A stretch of DNA of 64,000 bases from Rhizobium mayense. GTDB lineage: Bacteria; Pseudomonadota; Alphaproteobacteria; Rhizobiales; Rhizobiaceae. Where the stretch lies: positions 1 through 64,000 of the forward strand of contig NZ_JARFYM010000013.1 of the NCBI RefSeq assembly GCF_030272705.1, given 5' to 3'. Positions 51,340 to 60,024 of the stretch are shown in pieces (the stretch's first letter is position 1; each line of letters opens with the position of its first letter). The notes under the pieces are model-generated. The model was not told the DNA's origin and did no database searches. It saw only the letters and a list, made by a program, of their open reading frames with translations. Position numbers and translations under genes: made by a program.

Positions 51340-51417
51340 GTGTTTCCATTTCAAACATAAAAAAAATAAGGCCGCCAGAGAGGCGGCCGTCATGCGCTCA
51401 GCAGTCCGCGAATATGA

Positions 51418-51780
51418 TCAGGCGGCAACAGCGCGATTGCCGAAGACGGCGGTCAGGATCTTGCGGTCGAAGGGCTTCAGCAGGAAATCAGTCGCGCCGG
51501 CCCGTTTGCCAGCCATCAGCTTGCGCAGGTCCGCTTCGACGACACAATAATAGATTTTCACGTCCTTGCCGTTCGGCATGGCGCGGATGCTGGCGATCAG
51601 ATCGAGGGCGCCTTCCATGCCGGCGTCGACGATCAGGTAATCGGGGAGTTCGGCCTGGCAGCGCGTCAGCGCCTCGCGGGCATCGCCGGCTTCGCAGACA
51701 AGAAAATCGAGCTCGGACAGAATTCGTTTACCGACCTTGCGTACGACATCCGACGTATCCGTAATCATGAACCGCTGCAT
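51418..51780 (-). CDS. Single-domain receiver protein next to chpT
   Basis: 120 residues from ATG 51780; the longer frame to 51822 lacks support. A lone receiver domain: Asp7/Asp8-region MITDTSDVV, phosphoacceptor Asp52 in YLIVDAGMEG, and Lys102 in FLLKPFDRK. No output domain. It is not close to CpdR in sequence as I remember it, but its place downstream of chpT on the same strand, opposite ctrA, suggests a link to the CckA-ChpT phosphorelay. The acid pocket has only one clear Asp rather than the usual pair. It ends convergent to ctrA. Confidence 0.85.
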   Translation of the reverse strand: MQRFMITDTSDVVRKVGKRILSELDFLVCEAGDAREALTRCQAELPDYLIVDAGMEGALDLIASIRAMPNGKDVKIYYCVVEADLRKLMAGKRAGATDFLLKPFDRKILTAVFGNRAVAA

Positions 51781-51920
51781 TGTCAGCTCCTTCGCGCCCG
51801 GTTGCCATCGATCGGGCACCACCTCAAATTGGGACGATAGGCGTACGAGGCTAAGGATTCGTTACCAATGTATTCTTAATTGCGCAGACAACCGAAAGAC
51901 TGCGAGAGATGAGCGATACA

Positions 51921-51960
51921 CGTAATGATAATCCCGCAGCAGGACATCCGGCTGCGGGAT
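51921..51960 (-). terminator. Possible terminator of chpT
   Basis: ATCCCGCAGC (51931-51940) and GCTGCGGGAT (51951-51960) form a perfect 10-bp stem with a 10-base loop, 28 bases after the chpT stop. The sequence after it on the minus strand (TATCATTACG) is not a proper T run. Confidence 0.5.
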
Positions 51961-51987
51961 CATCGTCATAACTCGTGCAACCAATGC

Positions 51988-52635
51988 CTATTCGCCGCGC
52001 ATGGCGGCGATAAAAGTCAGCTCTTCCGGCGTGGCGTTGTAGGAAAGTTCCATGCCGCTCTCATCGGCCAGAAGCACCGTGTAATAGGGCTGGATAGAGT
52101 GAGCATCGACTGCCTCTTCCAGCGTACCCGAGCAGATCTCCGCGAATTTTGGCGGCACGCGCATCAGGCGGCCCTTGGCCGTAATCGTGAACTTCGCATC
52201 GAGATCGGGATTTTCCAGCGTCACTTCGATATTGCCGCCGCGTGGAATCGAGCCATAGGCGACGAGGAAGAGGTTGAGTAGCAATTTCACGCGGTTTTTA
52301 GCGATGATGGCGCGCGGGCCGATCCAGCTGACTTCGGTCTTCTTTTCGGCGGCAGCGAAATCCTTGGCGGCGCGTTCGGCCTCGCCCGTATCGATCGAGG
52401 CACCGACCGAGCCCGATGCGCCGAAGGCAAGACGTGCGAATTTGAGACGGACGGAGGCATTGAGGGCGCTGGTGCGGATCAGCTCCATCGCATCGGCATC
52501 GGCGCCACCCTCGTCGAGCAGTTCGAGGCCGTTGTTGATTGCACCGACCGGAGAGATCACATCATGGCAAACGCGGCTGCATAGCAGCGCGGCCAGATCA
52601 GGTCCGGTCAAGGCGAGGTTCGGATTCTTCGACAT
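51988..52635 (-). CDS. chpT: Histidine phosphotransferase ChpT
   Basis: 215 residues. The first helix has LCSRVCHDVISPVGAINNGL with the phosphorylated His; a degenerate ATPase-like C-terminal domain follows (IIAKNRVKLLLNLFLVAYGS, IPRGGNIEVTL). This is the ChpT (HPTransfase) family, which carries phosphate from the kinase CckA to CtrA and CpdR. ctrA is 700 bases away. It is followed on the same strand by a receiver protein, 207 bases downstream. Confidence 0.94.
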   Translation of the reverse strand: MSKNPNLALTGPDLAALLCSRVCHDVISPVGAINNGLELLDEGGADADAMELIRTSALNASVRLKFARLAFGASGSVGASIDTGEAERAAKDFAAAEKKTEVSWIGPRAIIAKNRVKLLLNLFLVAYGSIPRGGNIEVTLENPDLDAKFTITAKGRLMRVPPKFAEICSGTLEEAVDAHSIQPYYTVLLADESGMELSYNATPEELTFIAAMRGE

Positions 52636-52942
52636 TCATTGTCTCCTGAATGCTGACAAAGGCGGAACGCAGTATGATTCTACGTTGCCACGGCAAGATT
52701 GCCCGAGGATTGCCGCAGGCGGCGTACCGCACGCCATAAAGACACCATATTTGGTAAACCGATTGTTAAGATGATCGACGCAAAATGCATTCATCACCAC
52801 CAGACCCTTTCGTGCGCGATTCGCCGTGCGGAACATGGACGGAACGGTCTGGACTGAGGAGCGAGGTGTATTCGGCGCGTTCTTGCGAATGCGCGGCGCA
52901 TCCGCTCCCCATTGTCCCGACCATGATGAACGGATAACTGTC
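52636..52942. other. Divergent gap between chpT and eipA
   Basis: 307 bases without a gene. TAAA (52755-52758), 7 bases, TTAA (52766-52769) is one base off a CtrA box. EipA is reported as CtrA-controlled in Brucella, which gives the weak site some meaning. No other motif seen. Confidence 0.4.
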
Positions 52943-53554
52943 ATGCGCTATCAACTCCCGAAGAGAATGCCAAGCCTCGGCACGAGAACGGTCGGCCTCG
53001 GGCTGATCTTAGCCCTCGTTGCATTGGTAAGCTTCGCGTTGCCGGTTCGTCAGGCAGCGGCTGCGGCCAGCAACGAATATTCGATGCAGGAAATCGTCGA
53101 CGCGGGCCACTCCTTCTTCGGCTCGACCAGCGGCGGCCTCGCCAAGGTGGTCGAACGGGCCTTTCAGCAATATGGCCTGCCGAATGGTTATATTCTCGGC
53201 CAGGAGGGTTCTGGTGCCTTCATCGCCGGACTGACCTATGGCGAAGGCCAGCTCAACACCAAGAATGCCGGCGAGCACCCGCTTTATTGGCAGGGTCCCT
53301 CGCTCGGCCTCGATTACGGCGGTCAGGGCACCCGCGTCATGATGCTGGTCTACGATCTGCCGAGCGTCAACAGCGTCTACACCCGCTTTGGCGGCGTCAG
53401 CGGCCAGGCCTTCGTCGTCGCCGGCGTGGGCATGACCGTGCTGAAGAACAACGACATCGTGCTGGTGCCGATCCGCACCGGCCTCGGCGCCCGCCTCGGC
53501 GTCAACCTCGGCTACCTCAAGGTTACGCCGAGCCCGACGTGGAATCCGTTCTGA
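52943..53554 (+). CDS. eipA: Envelope integrity protein EipA (DUF1134)
   Basis: 203 residues from ATG 52943. Signal peptide with core TVGLGLILALVALVSFALPV cut near AAAASN. The rest is the DUF1134 domain: STSGGLAKVVERAFQQYGLP, GAFIAGLTYGEGQLNTKNAG and WQGPSLGLDYGGQGTRVMML. In Brucella EipA is a periplasmic small beta-barrel protein needed for envelope integrity and controlled by CtrA. It is divergent from chpT. Confidence 0.9.
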   Translation: MRYQLPKRMPSLGTRTVGLGLILALVALVSFALPVRQAAAAASNEYSMQEIVDAGHSFFGSTSGGLAKVVERAFQQYGLPNGYILGQEGSGAFIAGLTYGEGQLNTKNAGEHPLYWQGPSLGLDYGGQGTRVMMLVYDLPSVNSVYTRFGGVSGQAFVVAGVGMTVLKNNDIVLVPIRTGLGARLGVNLGYLKVTPSPTWNPF

Positions 53555-53589
53555 TCTCCGGGACGATATCCCCGCTTAGATCGTTGCCT

Positions 53590-53617
53590 GGCCCGCGCAG
53601 ATCGCGGGCCTTTTCTT
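53590..53617 (+). terminator. Intrinsic terminator of eipA
   Basis: GGCCCGCG (53590-53597) and CGCGGGCC (53603-53610) with loop CAGAT, followed by TTTTCTT. Confidence 0.9.
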
Positions 53618-53747
53618 GTGACAACGCTCCGGCCCGCCGATAAACCATATTCGATTTAAATGCTTGCCCGCGTGCCGGCCCCATGCTTAATCATTTGCTT
53701 AACCACTTTGTCGAGACCGAAAACAACTCCTAGATGCTGGCTGCGCC

Positions 53748-54941
53748 GTGATTGAATTCGCTCTGTTGTTTGGATTGGGCTTTCTGACCGCCGCCTTTCT
53801 GGTCTTCCTCATCGCGCCCGCGGTTCACCGCCGCATCGTCTGGTTCACAGAAAAACGGCTGAAAGCGACCATGCCGCTGAGCCCGCAGGAGGTGCGGGCG
53901 CAGAAGGACATGGCGCGTGCCCTCTTTGCCGCTGAAAACGCCAAAACCGAACAAGCGCTGACGCAGGAACGCGACAAGAGCGTCGCCTTGCAGATTCACA
54001 ACGGCAGGCTTCAGCAGGAAGCCGGTCGCTACGCCTCTGAAAACAGTGAATTGCGGACGCGGATCGACGACATGGAGGTCGAAGCCGGTGAGCTGCGCTC
54101 GCGCCTGCGCCGCGAGGAAAGCTATATCAGCCAGCTGAAATCCGGCATCCATGCGGCTGAACAGGTCAGCGCCGAAAAGGATGCCGACATCGACACTTTG
54201 CGCAAGCGCATGACGAAGATGGCCTCCGACGCAGACAATATGAAGATCGATCTCGCGACCCGGGAGACTGAAATCGAAAGCCTGAAGCTCCGTATCAACA
54301 CGTTGCGGGACGAGCGCGACACGCTGCGCCACGACCTGAACCTTGCAAGCCTGCGTGCAAAAGATGCAGAATTGCGGCTAGGCCAGGAAAGCGACAAGGC
54401 TCAGCGGCTTGAGGAGCGGCTGGACCGCGAGATCGCCGACAATGCCGACAAGGAAACTGCGATCGAACGCCACGTTCAGGATGTGGCGCGCCTGAAGGAG
54501 AAGCTGGAAACGAGCAGCGCCGAGGCGCAGGAAGCCCGCCGTGTGCTGCGGGCCGCCGGTCTTGTCCCGTCCGGCAAGCAGACCAAGGGCTCGGAGCCAC
54601 CGGCCGGACCGAAGGTCGTAGAGATTGCCGACAATGGGGCCGACGCAGCCGTAACGGAGCGCAAAGTGGAAGACGATATCGCTCAGATGACGGAAGAGGC
54701 GCGCAACCGTGCCGCAGCTCTTTCCGACCGCCTGCTCAAATCCCGCTCTCCCTCGCATGACCAGGCCATGCGCGAGGAGATCGCCACCATCGCTGCCAAC
54801 ATGGTGGCGCTAACAGCATTGAGAGAAGGCGAGAAATCGCCAATCTTCGACTTCCTGCCCAAAGAAGCGAGCGCTGCCGAGCAAGGCGGACGCATCAGCC
54901 TTGCCGAACGCGCTGCCGCGCTACTGCCCAAACAGCAATAA
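53748..54941 (+). CDS. Membrane-anchored long coiled-coil protein
   Basis: 397 residues, GTG start. One N-terminal membrane helix (IEFALLFGLGFLTAAFLVFL), then a basic stretch (VHRRIVWFTEKRLKATMPLS), then coiled coil to about residue 290 with heptad-like Leu/Glu/Arg repeats, then a flexible linker and a helical C-terminal part (HDQAMREEIATIAANMVALT, LAERAAALLPKQQ). I do not recognise a named family; similar proteins are listed as hypothetical in rhizobia. A cell-division or envelope scaffold would fit the shape, but that is only inference. Convergent to the methyltransferase gene. Confidence 0.7.
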   Translation: MIEFALLFGLGFLTAAFLVFLIAPAVHRRIVWFTEKRLKATMPLSPQEVRAQKDMARALFAAENAKTEQALTQERDKSVALQIHNGRLQQEAGRYASENSELRTRIDDMEVEAGELRSRLRREESYISQLKSGIHAAEQVSAEKDADIDTLRKRMTKMASDADNMKIDLATRETEIESLKLRINTLRDERDTLRHDLNLASLRAKDAELRLGQESDKAQRLEERLDREIADNADKETAIERHVQDVARLKEKLETSSAEAQEARRVLRAAGLVPSGKQTKGSEPPAGPKVVEIADNGADAAVTERKVEDDIAQMTEEARNRAAALSDRLLKSRSPSHDQAMREEIATIAANMVALTALREGEKSPIFDFLPKEASAAEQGGRISLAERAAALLPKQQ

Positions 54942-54959
54942 GGGCTCGATACTGAAAAT

Positions 54960-55790
54960 TCAGAGGCGTTTGACCAGGGACGCCAGCGCAAAGAGCGCGA
55001 TGCCGCTCGCCGTTGCCACGTTCAAGCTGTCGAGGCCCGGCGCCTGCGGTATCCGCAGGCTGCCAAAGGTCGACAGGATCTTCTCCGGCAGCCCCTCCCC
55101 TTCGGTACCGACCACCAGCGCCATGCGGTCAGCCGGGGGAACGGCGCGAATATCAACCTCACCGCGAGGAGACAGGCTCCAGACCGAAAAACCGCGCCCC
55201 GCCAGCGCCGTGAGCAGATCGACATCGCTCAGTTGACGGCAATATGGGACAGTCAGCACCGAGCCCACCGACACGCGCAGCGCCTTGCGATACAGCGGAT
55301 CACAGCAGGTTTCGTCCAGCAGTACCGCGTCGGCCCCGAAGGCGGCAGCGTTGCGGAACATCGAACCGATATTGTCGTGATTGGAAATGCCGCAGCCGGC
55401 AAGGATAAGCGCCCGCTCCGGCAACCGGTCGAGGAAGGCGTCGATATCGGTTTCCGCCCTGCGCCGGCCGAACGCCAGCACGCCGCGGTGCAGATGGAAG
55501 CCGACGATGCCGTCCAGCACAGAGGCTTCGGCAACATAAACAGGCACGTCGGGCGGGAAGGCCGCGATAATCTCCTCCAGCCCCGCGGCGCGGTTGCGCA
55601 ACAACAGCACCTTTTCGGCGACGAAATCTCCACCTGCCGCATGTGCTTCCGCCAGAAGCCGCAGCACCACCGTACCCTCCGCAATGAAACGGTTCTCGCG
55701 GCCGGTCAGATCGCGCTCGCGGATATTGCGAAATTCGGCGATGCGCGGATCGTCGGGATGCGTGATCTCGATCAGCCGGTCGACCGTCAT
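54960..55790 (-). CDS. SpoU/TrmH-family RNA methyltransferase
   Basis: 276 residues from ATG 55790; the longer frame to 55889 overlaps the next gene. N-terminal RNA-binding part (RNIRERDLTGRENRFIAEGT) and a SPOUT domain with motif 1 (GISNHDNIGSMFRNAAAFGA), motif 2 (LVVGTEGEGLPEKI) and motif 3 (IPQAPGLDSLNVATASGIAL). It should methylate a 2'-O in tRNA or rRNA with S-adenosylmethionine. The exact target is unknown. Confidence 0.9.
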   Translation of the reverse strand: MTVDRLIEITHPDDPRIAEFRNIRERDLTGRENRFIAEGTVVLRLLAEAHAAGGDFVAEKVLLLRNRAAGLEEIIAAFPPDVPVYVAEASVLDGIVGFHLHRGVLAFGRRRAETDIDAFLDRLPERALILAGCGISNHDNIGSMFRNAAAFGADAVLLDETCCDPLYRKALRVSVGSVLTVPYCRQLSDVDLLTALAGRGFSVWSLSPRGEVDIRAVPPADRMALVVGTEGEGLPEKILSTFGSLRIPQAPGLDSLNVATASGIALFALASLVKRL

Positions 55791-55800
55791 CGCAAAGCCG

Positions 55801-56178
55801 TCAGTTGGAAAGCGATATGGTCGCGACGATGCGGCCGATGCCGTAATCAAAGATAACAGCCTGACGCTGGCCGCTGGCGAGTGTGCCATAGAACAGCACC
55901 TGGCTTCCGGAGAGCGCCGTGGACTGCACGGTGAAACCCTTCGGCAGCGCGGCCGTCACCGCAACGGGCGCATCGGAGGGAACATTCGAGGCGGTAGAGC
56001 CCGCTGCCTTGGGCACGGGGCGCATCGTCTTGTAGACAACGGCGCCGAACACCGCCATAAGGCTCACCACCATGATGGCAGCCGAGACGATCTGCAGGCG
56101 GACCATTTTGCGTCGGACACTTTCCAGGGCCGGATCGAGGGGCTTTTCCTCTTGATCGTCTGGCTCGAGATTTGTCAT
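55801..56178 (-). CDS. DUF6476-like single-pass membrane protein
   Basis: 125 residues. A charged N-terminus (PLDPALESVRRKMVRLQIVS) leads into one membrane helix (AAIMVVSLMAVFGAVVYKTM) and a periplasmic part of mixed strands (LPKGFTVQSTALSGSQVLFY, RQAVIFDYGIGRIVATI). I take it as DUF6476-like from size and layout; no function is known. It precedes the methyltransferase on the same strand and is divergent from rluD. Confidence 0.65.
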   Translation of the reverse strand: MTNLEPDDQEEKPLDPALESVRRKMVRLQIVSAAIMVVSLMAVFGAVVYKTMRPVPKAAGSTASNVPSDAPVAVTAALPKGFTVQSTALSGSQVLFYGTLASGQRQAVIFDYGIGRIVATISLSN

Positions 56179-56222
56179 CGATGCGTCCTTATTCCCTAGT
56201 GGGCGCCCTGCGCGCCGGAGAA

Positions 56223-57254
56223 ATGCGTTTGAGCGACCCCTTTAAAGAAGCCGCGGGCATTAGAAAAGTCCTAACCGCCGACGAAACTGCCGAAGGCCGG
56301 CTCGACGCGTGGCTAACCGCACAGGTCGGCGAAGAATTTTCCCGCAGCCGCATCCAGGCCTTGATCAAGGACAACGCCGTCCTGCTCAACGGCGCCCCGG
56401 TGACCGACGCCAAGCGCAAGGTGCGCCCGGGTGAAACCTATGAGATCACGCTGCCGGAACCCGAAGACCCGACGCCGCAGGGCGAAGACATCCCGCTCGA
56501 CGTGCTCTACGAGGACGACGACGTCATCGTCATCTCCAAGCCCGCCGGCCTCGTGGTTCACCCCGCCGCCGGCAACTGGACGGGGACGCTGGTCAACGCG
56601 CTGATCCATCATTGTGGCGACAGCCTCTCCGGCATCGGCGGCGTACGCCGGCCGGGCATCGTCCACCGGCTCGACAAGGACACCAGCGGCGTCATGGTCG
56701 TCGCCAAGAACGATATTGCCCATCGCCATCTGTCCCTGCAGTTCGCCGACCACGGCCGCACTACGTCGCTGGAACGCGCCTATCAGGCGATCGTCTGGGG
56801 GCGCCCCCGCCAACTGATCGGTACCATCGACGCGCCGCTCGGCCGCTCCACCAGCGACCGGACCCGACGAGCCGTGAAGCGTCCGGACAATCAGGACGCT
56901 GACGAGGCCATCACGCATTACGAAGTGATTGAACGTTTTCACGAGGCCCCGGACGCCACTGCCCTCGCCTCATTGGTCGACTGCCATCTCGAGACCGGCC
57001 GCACCCACCAGATTCGCGTCCACATGGCGCATATCGGCCATCCCCTGCTCGGCGACGCCGTCTACGGCGGCGGCTTCAAGACAAAAGCCAACCTCCTGCC
57101 GGATGCTGCCAAGCAAGTGGTCAACCGCTTCCCCCGCCAGGCGCTCCACGCCTATCTCCTGCAATTCGAACATCCCCGCACCGGCGAGGTGATGCATTTC
57201 GAAGCGCCGCTGCCGAACGATATGGAAGAACTGGCAGAAGCCTTGCGGGCTTGA
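56223..57254 (+). CDS. rluD: Ribosomal large subunit pseudouridine synthase, RluD type
   Basis: 343 residues from ATG 56223, after GCCGGAG; ATG 56181 is possible but would leave two bases to the divergent gene's start. S4 RNA-binding domain at residues about 15-75 (GRLDAWLTAQVGEEFSRSRI), then the RluA-type catalytic domain with PGIVHRLDKDTSGVMVVAKN (catalytic Asp in HRLDKDTSG) and HQIRVHMAHIGHPLLGDAVY. RluD makes three pseudouridines in helix 69 of 23S rRNA. In several alphaproteobacteria this gene stands beside rpoH, as it does within 3.2 kb here. Confidence 0.9.
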   Translation: MRLSDPFKEAAGIRKVLTADETAEGRLDAWLTAQVGEEFSRSRIQALIKDNAVLLNGAPVTDAKRKVRPGETYEITLPEPEDPTPQGEDIPLDVLYEDDDVIVISKPAGLVVHPAAGNWTGTLVNALIHHCGDSLSGIGGVRRPGIVHRLDKDTSGVMVVAKNDIAHRHLSLQFADHGRTTSLERAYQAIVWGRPRQLIGTIDAPLGRSTSDRTRRAVKRPDNQDADEAITHYEVIERFHEAPDATALASLVDCHLETGRTHQIRVHMAHIGHPLLGDAVYGGGFKTKANLLPDAAKQVVNRFPRQALHAYLLQFEHPRTGEVMHFEAPLPNDMEELAEALRA

Positions 57255-57330
57255 GATGCGACCTCGAACCGCGTGACGGGGGCCACAGCAGATTGGTGAT
57301 TGGCCCCTACCCAGCAATCAGTCCGAAGCT

Positions 57331-57792
57331 TTAGTCTTCGACTGAGACCTTCGCGGAATCGCCGACAGCAATTTCTCTCAGTCCCCGGCGCAGAGTTGCG
57401 ACGTTTGCCGCCCCGTTCAACTGCTCGAATTCCTGCTGGGCCCTCTCCCAAAGAGGCTCCGCTCTCTTGTGCAGGAGACGACCCTCCTTGGTGAGTTCAA
57501 CGATACGGACCCTACCGTCTACAGGGGACGGCTTGATGGTAACGAACCCATCTCGTTCCAGGAAGCCGACCATCTTTCCCATTGCCGTCCGCTCGATATC
57601 GAGCCGTTCGGCGAGAACGTTGACCGTGGCGCCGTCAGCCTCTTCGAGAGCCGCCAAAGTCAGAAATTGCGTGATGCGCAGCCCGACTGGCTCAAGATGA
57701 TCATCATAGAACCGCGTGATCTGTCGGCTCGCCTTTCTCATGGCGGAGCAGTTGCACTGATCGATTCCAAGCGGTTGATTGGCCGACAACAT
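57331..57792 (-). CDS. MarR-family transcription regulator
   Basis: 153 residues from ATG 57792, with AAAGGAAAA nine bases before; ATG 57816 would add eight residues. Winged helix: ITQFLTLAALEEADGATVNV, LAERLDIERTAMGKMVGFLE (recognition helix) and DGFVTIKPSPVDGRVRIVEL (wing). The N-terminal QCNCSAMRKASRQITRFYDD has two Cys that might sense oxidants. It ends a four-gene set NmrA-NTF2-SDR-MarR on the same strand and is the likely repressor acting at the tandem operators 60001-60047. Confidence 0.9.
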   Translation of the reverse strand: MLSANQPLGIDQCNCSAMRKASRQITRFYDDHLEPVGLRITQFLTLAALEEADGATVNVLAERLDIERTAMGKMVGFLERDGFVTIKPSPVDGRVRIVELTKEGRLLHKRAEPLWERAQQEFEQLNGAANVATLRRGLREIAVGDSAKVSVED

Positions 57793-57819
57793 TCTATTTT
57801 TCCTTTCGATACCCATTCT

Positions 57820-57843
57820 TTATCGAAGCTTCCTTATCGAAGC
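57820..57843. repeat. Direct repeat TTATCGAAGC upstream of the MarR gene
   Basis: Two exact copies of TTATCGAAGC at 57820-57829 and 57834-57843, 14 bases apart. They differ from the operators at 60001-60047. Possible second regulatory site or chance. Confidence 0.45.
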
Positions 57844-57903
57844 GCCGTGGGCGCGAAGCCGAAGAACCTCCGCGCTCCACAGCTACTTCCGCCATCGCCG
57901 GAA

Positions 57904-58620
57904 TTAGAATACCCCTTCCGGCGGAGTGATGTAGCCGGGCACTTCGTCCGCAAGCGTGCTCTTCAGCAACACCGTGCCCTGATCGGCCATGATCTCGCTT
58001 TTGCCAGCGGCGAGCGCGTCATAGGTCTGGCGCACCACGTCCTCGGGGCTGGCCTTCGGTACGTCGATGCCGTTGGTCAGATCCGTATCCACGAATCCGA
58101 CATGCAAGCCAAGGACCTCGATACCGCGATCGCGAAGATGAAAGCGAAGCTGGTTCGTATAGCTCCATGCTGCTGCCTTGGACGCGGCATAGGGTGTCAG
58201 ATAGGGCCGCGGAAGCCAGACGATGTCGGACAGCACGTTGATGATGCCGGCATGTGGCTTGGCCGACAGGATCTGCTCGAATGCCTGCGAGACACGCACC
58301 ACGCCATAATAGTTGGTATCAAAGAGACGCTGCGATTGCGCTTCGACATCGTCTGCCAAAGGTCCGTCGATCAGAGCGGCGATCCCCGCGTTGTTAATTA
58401 ACAGTGTCGTATCCGCTGCCAATTCTGCGGCCGCGGCGATCGACGCCTTATCTGTAACATCGATCCTGACCGGGACGATGCCCGGCTGGTCGAAGCCGCT
58501 CGTGTTGCGCATGCCTGCGTAGACCTTCGACGCTCCGCGGCGAAGTGCCTCGCGTGCGAAGGCCAGGCCCAGACCGCGATTGGCACCGGTGATGAAGACG
58601 GTATTGTTGGCGACGTCCAT
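57904..58620 (-). CDS. Short-chain dehydrogenase/reductase (SDR)
   Basis: 238 residues from ATG 58620. Cofactor motif TVFITGANRGLGLAFAREAL (TGxxxGxG), LLINNAGIA (NAG), and the catalytic Tyr-Lys in YAASKAAAWSYTNQLRFHLR. The Ser is in NVLSDIVWLPRPY. Substrate unknown. It lies between the NTF2-like and MarR genes on the same strand, likely all in one operon of redox or detoxification genes. Confidence 0.9.
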   Translation of the reverse strand: MDVANNTVFITGANRGLGLAFAREALRRGASKVYAGMRNTSGFDQPGIVPVRIDVTDKASIAAAAELAADTTLLINNAGIAALIDGPLADDVEAQSQRLFDTNYYGVVRVSQAFEQILSAKPHAGIINVLSDIVWLPRPYLTPYAASKAAAWSYTNQLRFHLRDRGIEVLGLHVGFVDTDLTNGIDVPKASPEDVVRQTYDALAAGKSEIMADQGTVLLKSTLADEVPGYITPPEGVF

Positions 58621-58690
58621 AGCAATTTTCCTTTCTGTGGCCGCAGGTCGGGACAGCGATCTCTGTCGCTGGCCCGGCGGTCGGTTGGGT

Positions 58691-59065
58691 TCAGAGAAAA
58701 AGCTCTTCCGGCAGTTGCCCGGAGAGCGCTCCGCGCAAATGGGCTGCGAGCGACAGAACAGAGCCAAGCGGGCTCATCCGCACGCTGACCTTCGGTACCG
58801 AGCCGTCCGAGGCGTGATCGACGACCACGACGGCGGAAAGCTTCTCGCCGTTCGTCAAAACGGCCTCATATTCTAGGAAGAGCCGGGAGCCGACGGTCTG
58901 AAGGAATGTCGGCGTCTGCGAGGCATAGAAGGTTCCGACGGCGTTCACCGCGAGCCTGATCTGATCGCGTCCGATGACGGAACCTCGCAACACGGAGCTG
59001 GTCAGTTCCGCGTCGGCGGTCAGGTCGTCGAGAAAGGGATGACGTTCATCTTGAGTATGTGACAT
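58691..59065 (-). CDS. SnoaL/NTF2-like small protein
   Basis: 124 residues. The sequence DDLTADAELTSSVLRGSVIG followed by RLFLEYEAVLTNGEKLSAVV and SPLGSVLSLAAHLRGAL suggests the cone-shaped NTF2/SnoaL fold with a helix then curved sheet. It is 30 bases after the NmrA-like gene in the operon. Function unknown; such proteins bind or isomerise small hydrophobic ligands. Confidence 0.7.
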   Translation of the reverse strand: MSHTQDERHPFLDDLTADAELTSSVLRGSVIGRDQIRLAVNAVGTFYASQTPTFLQTVGSRLFLEYEAVLTNGEKLSAVVVVDHASDGSVPKVSVRMSPLGSVLSLAAHLRGALSGQLPEELFL

Positions 59066-59095
59066 TCCAAAATCTCCGATTTGTCTGCGCGAAAT

Positions 59096-59977
59096 TCATG
59101 CGAAGGCGGCGCGATTGTTGGAGACGAACTGCTGGACCGAGAGCGCCGGCGTTCCGGTAATCGCCTCGACCAAATCGTTGGTGCCGGAGAAGATGCCGTC
59201 ACGATAGTTCTGGGCGACTTCAACGAGGTGCTGCACAAGGAACGGAGGGAACTTGTAGAGATTTTCCATTCTATCCTTGAACGCCTCTATCGAGGTCGGC
59301 GCATATTCGATCTTCGCGCCAAGCACGTCGCTCACGACGGCAGCGATTTCTGTGTAGTTCATCTCGACCGGACCATGGAGCGGATAGATCTTGCCTTCAT
59401 GGCCCTTCGGATTCGCCAGGACATGGGCGATCACCCGGCCCTGATCATCGGAGGCGATGGGCGCATGCCGCCCGTTCTCGAAGGGGAACTCGATCTTCTT
59501 CTTGGCCCAGATCTCCCTCGCGAAATGCGGATATACGAGCCAGTCGGCAAAGAAAGTCGGGCGCAGATGCGTCGTCGGAACCCCGGACCAATCGAAGACC
59601 CGCTCGGAGATCCAATGGTCCTGCGCTGCATGGCTTGCTGACTCCCGGCGCGCCGAAATCTGCGACATGTTGACGATCGCGGTAACACCCGATTCCTTTG
59701 CAGCCTGTGCGAAATAGGTTGCAGCGCCGAGGATGCCTGGTGCGATCGGGTGAAGAAAATACGCCGACCGGATGCCTTCCATGGCCGCCCGAATATGATC
59801 GATGTTGGTGAAATCGCCGACAGCGGTGTCGACCCCGCGCTGCCTCAGCGCCGCCGCCCTCTCGTCGTCCGAGCGCACATAGGCACGCACGCTTTTACCC
59901 ATCTTCAGGAGTTCGTCGATGGCGGCGCCTCCGGTCCTTCCCGTCGCACCGCTTACAAGTATCTCAGCTTCGCTCAT
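59096..59977 (-). CDS. NmrA-family NAD(P)-binding protein
   Basis: 293 residues from ATG 59977, with GGAGAAGTGACT before it; the frame to 60007 runs into the operator. N-terminal dinucleotide site ILVSGATGRTGGAAIDELLK, NmrA-like core with VVGDFTN-type DTAVGDFTNIDHIRAAMEGI, and HLRPTFFADWLVYP. It lacks the SDR Tyr-x3-Lys, so it may sense or reduce (QOR2-like) redox cofactors or quinones. First gene of the MarR-controlled operon, with a clear promoter upstream. Confidence 0.88.
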   Translation of the reverse strand: MSEAEILVSGATGRTGGAAIDELLKMGKSVRAYVRSDDERAAALRQRGVDTAVGDFTNIDHIRAAMEGIRSAYFLHPIAPGILGAATYFAQAAKESGVTAIVNMSQISARRESASHAAQDHWISERVFDWSGVPTTHLRPTFFADWLVYPHFAREIWAKKKIEFPFENGRHAPIASDDQGRVIAHVLANPKGHEGKIYPLHGPVEMNYTEIAAVVSDVLGAKIEYAPTSIEAFKDRMENLYKFPPFLVQHLVEVAQNYRDGIFSGTNDLVEAITGTPALSVQQFVSNNRAAFA

Positions 59978-60000
59978 AGTCACTTCTCCGTTTCCAAATG

Positions 60001-60014
60001 AGAGCATATGCTCT
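60001..60014. promoter_or_regulatory. Operator 1 (downstream copy), AGAGCATATGCTCT
   Basis: Perfect 14-base palindrome at the predicted transcription start of the NmrA operon. Its GAGCATATGCTCTTAT (60002-60017) repeats exactly at 60032-60047, 30 bases away. Likely target of the MarR protein. Confidence 0.75.
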
Positions 60015-60024
60015 TATCGCTAAC

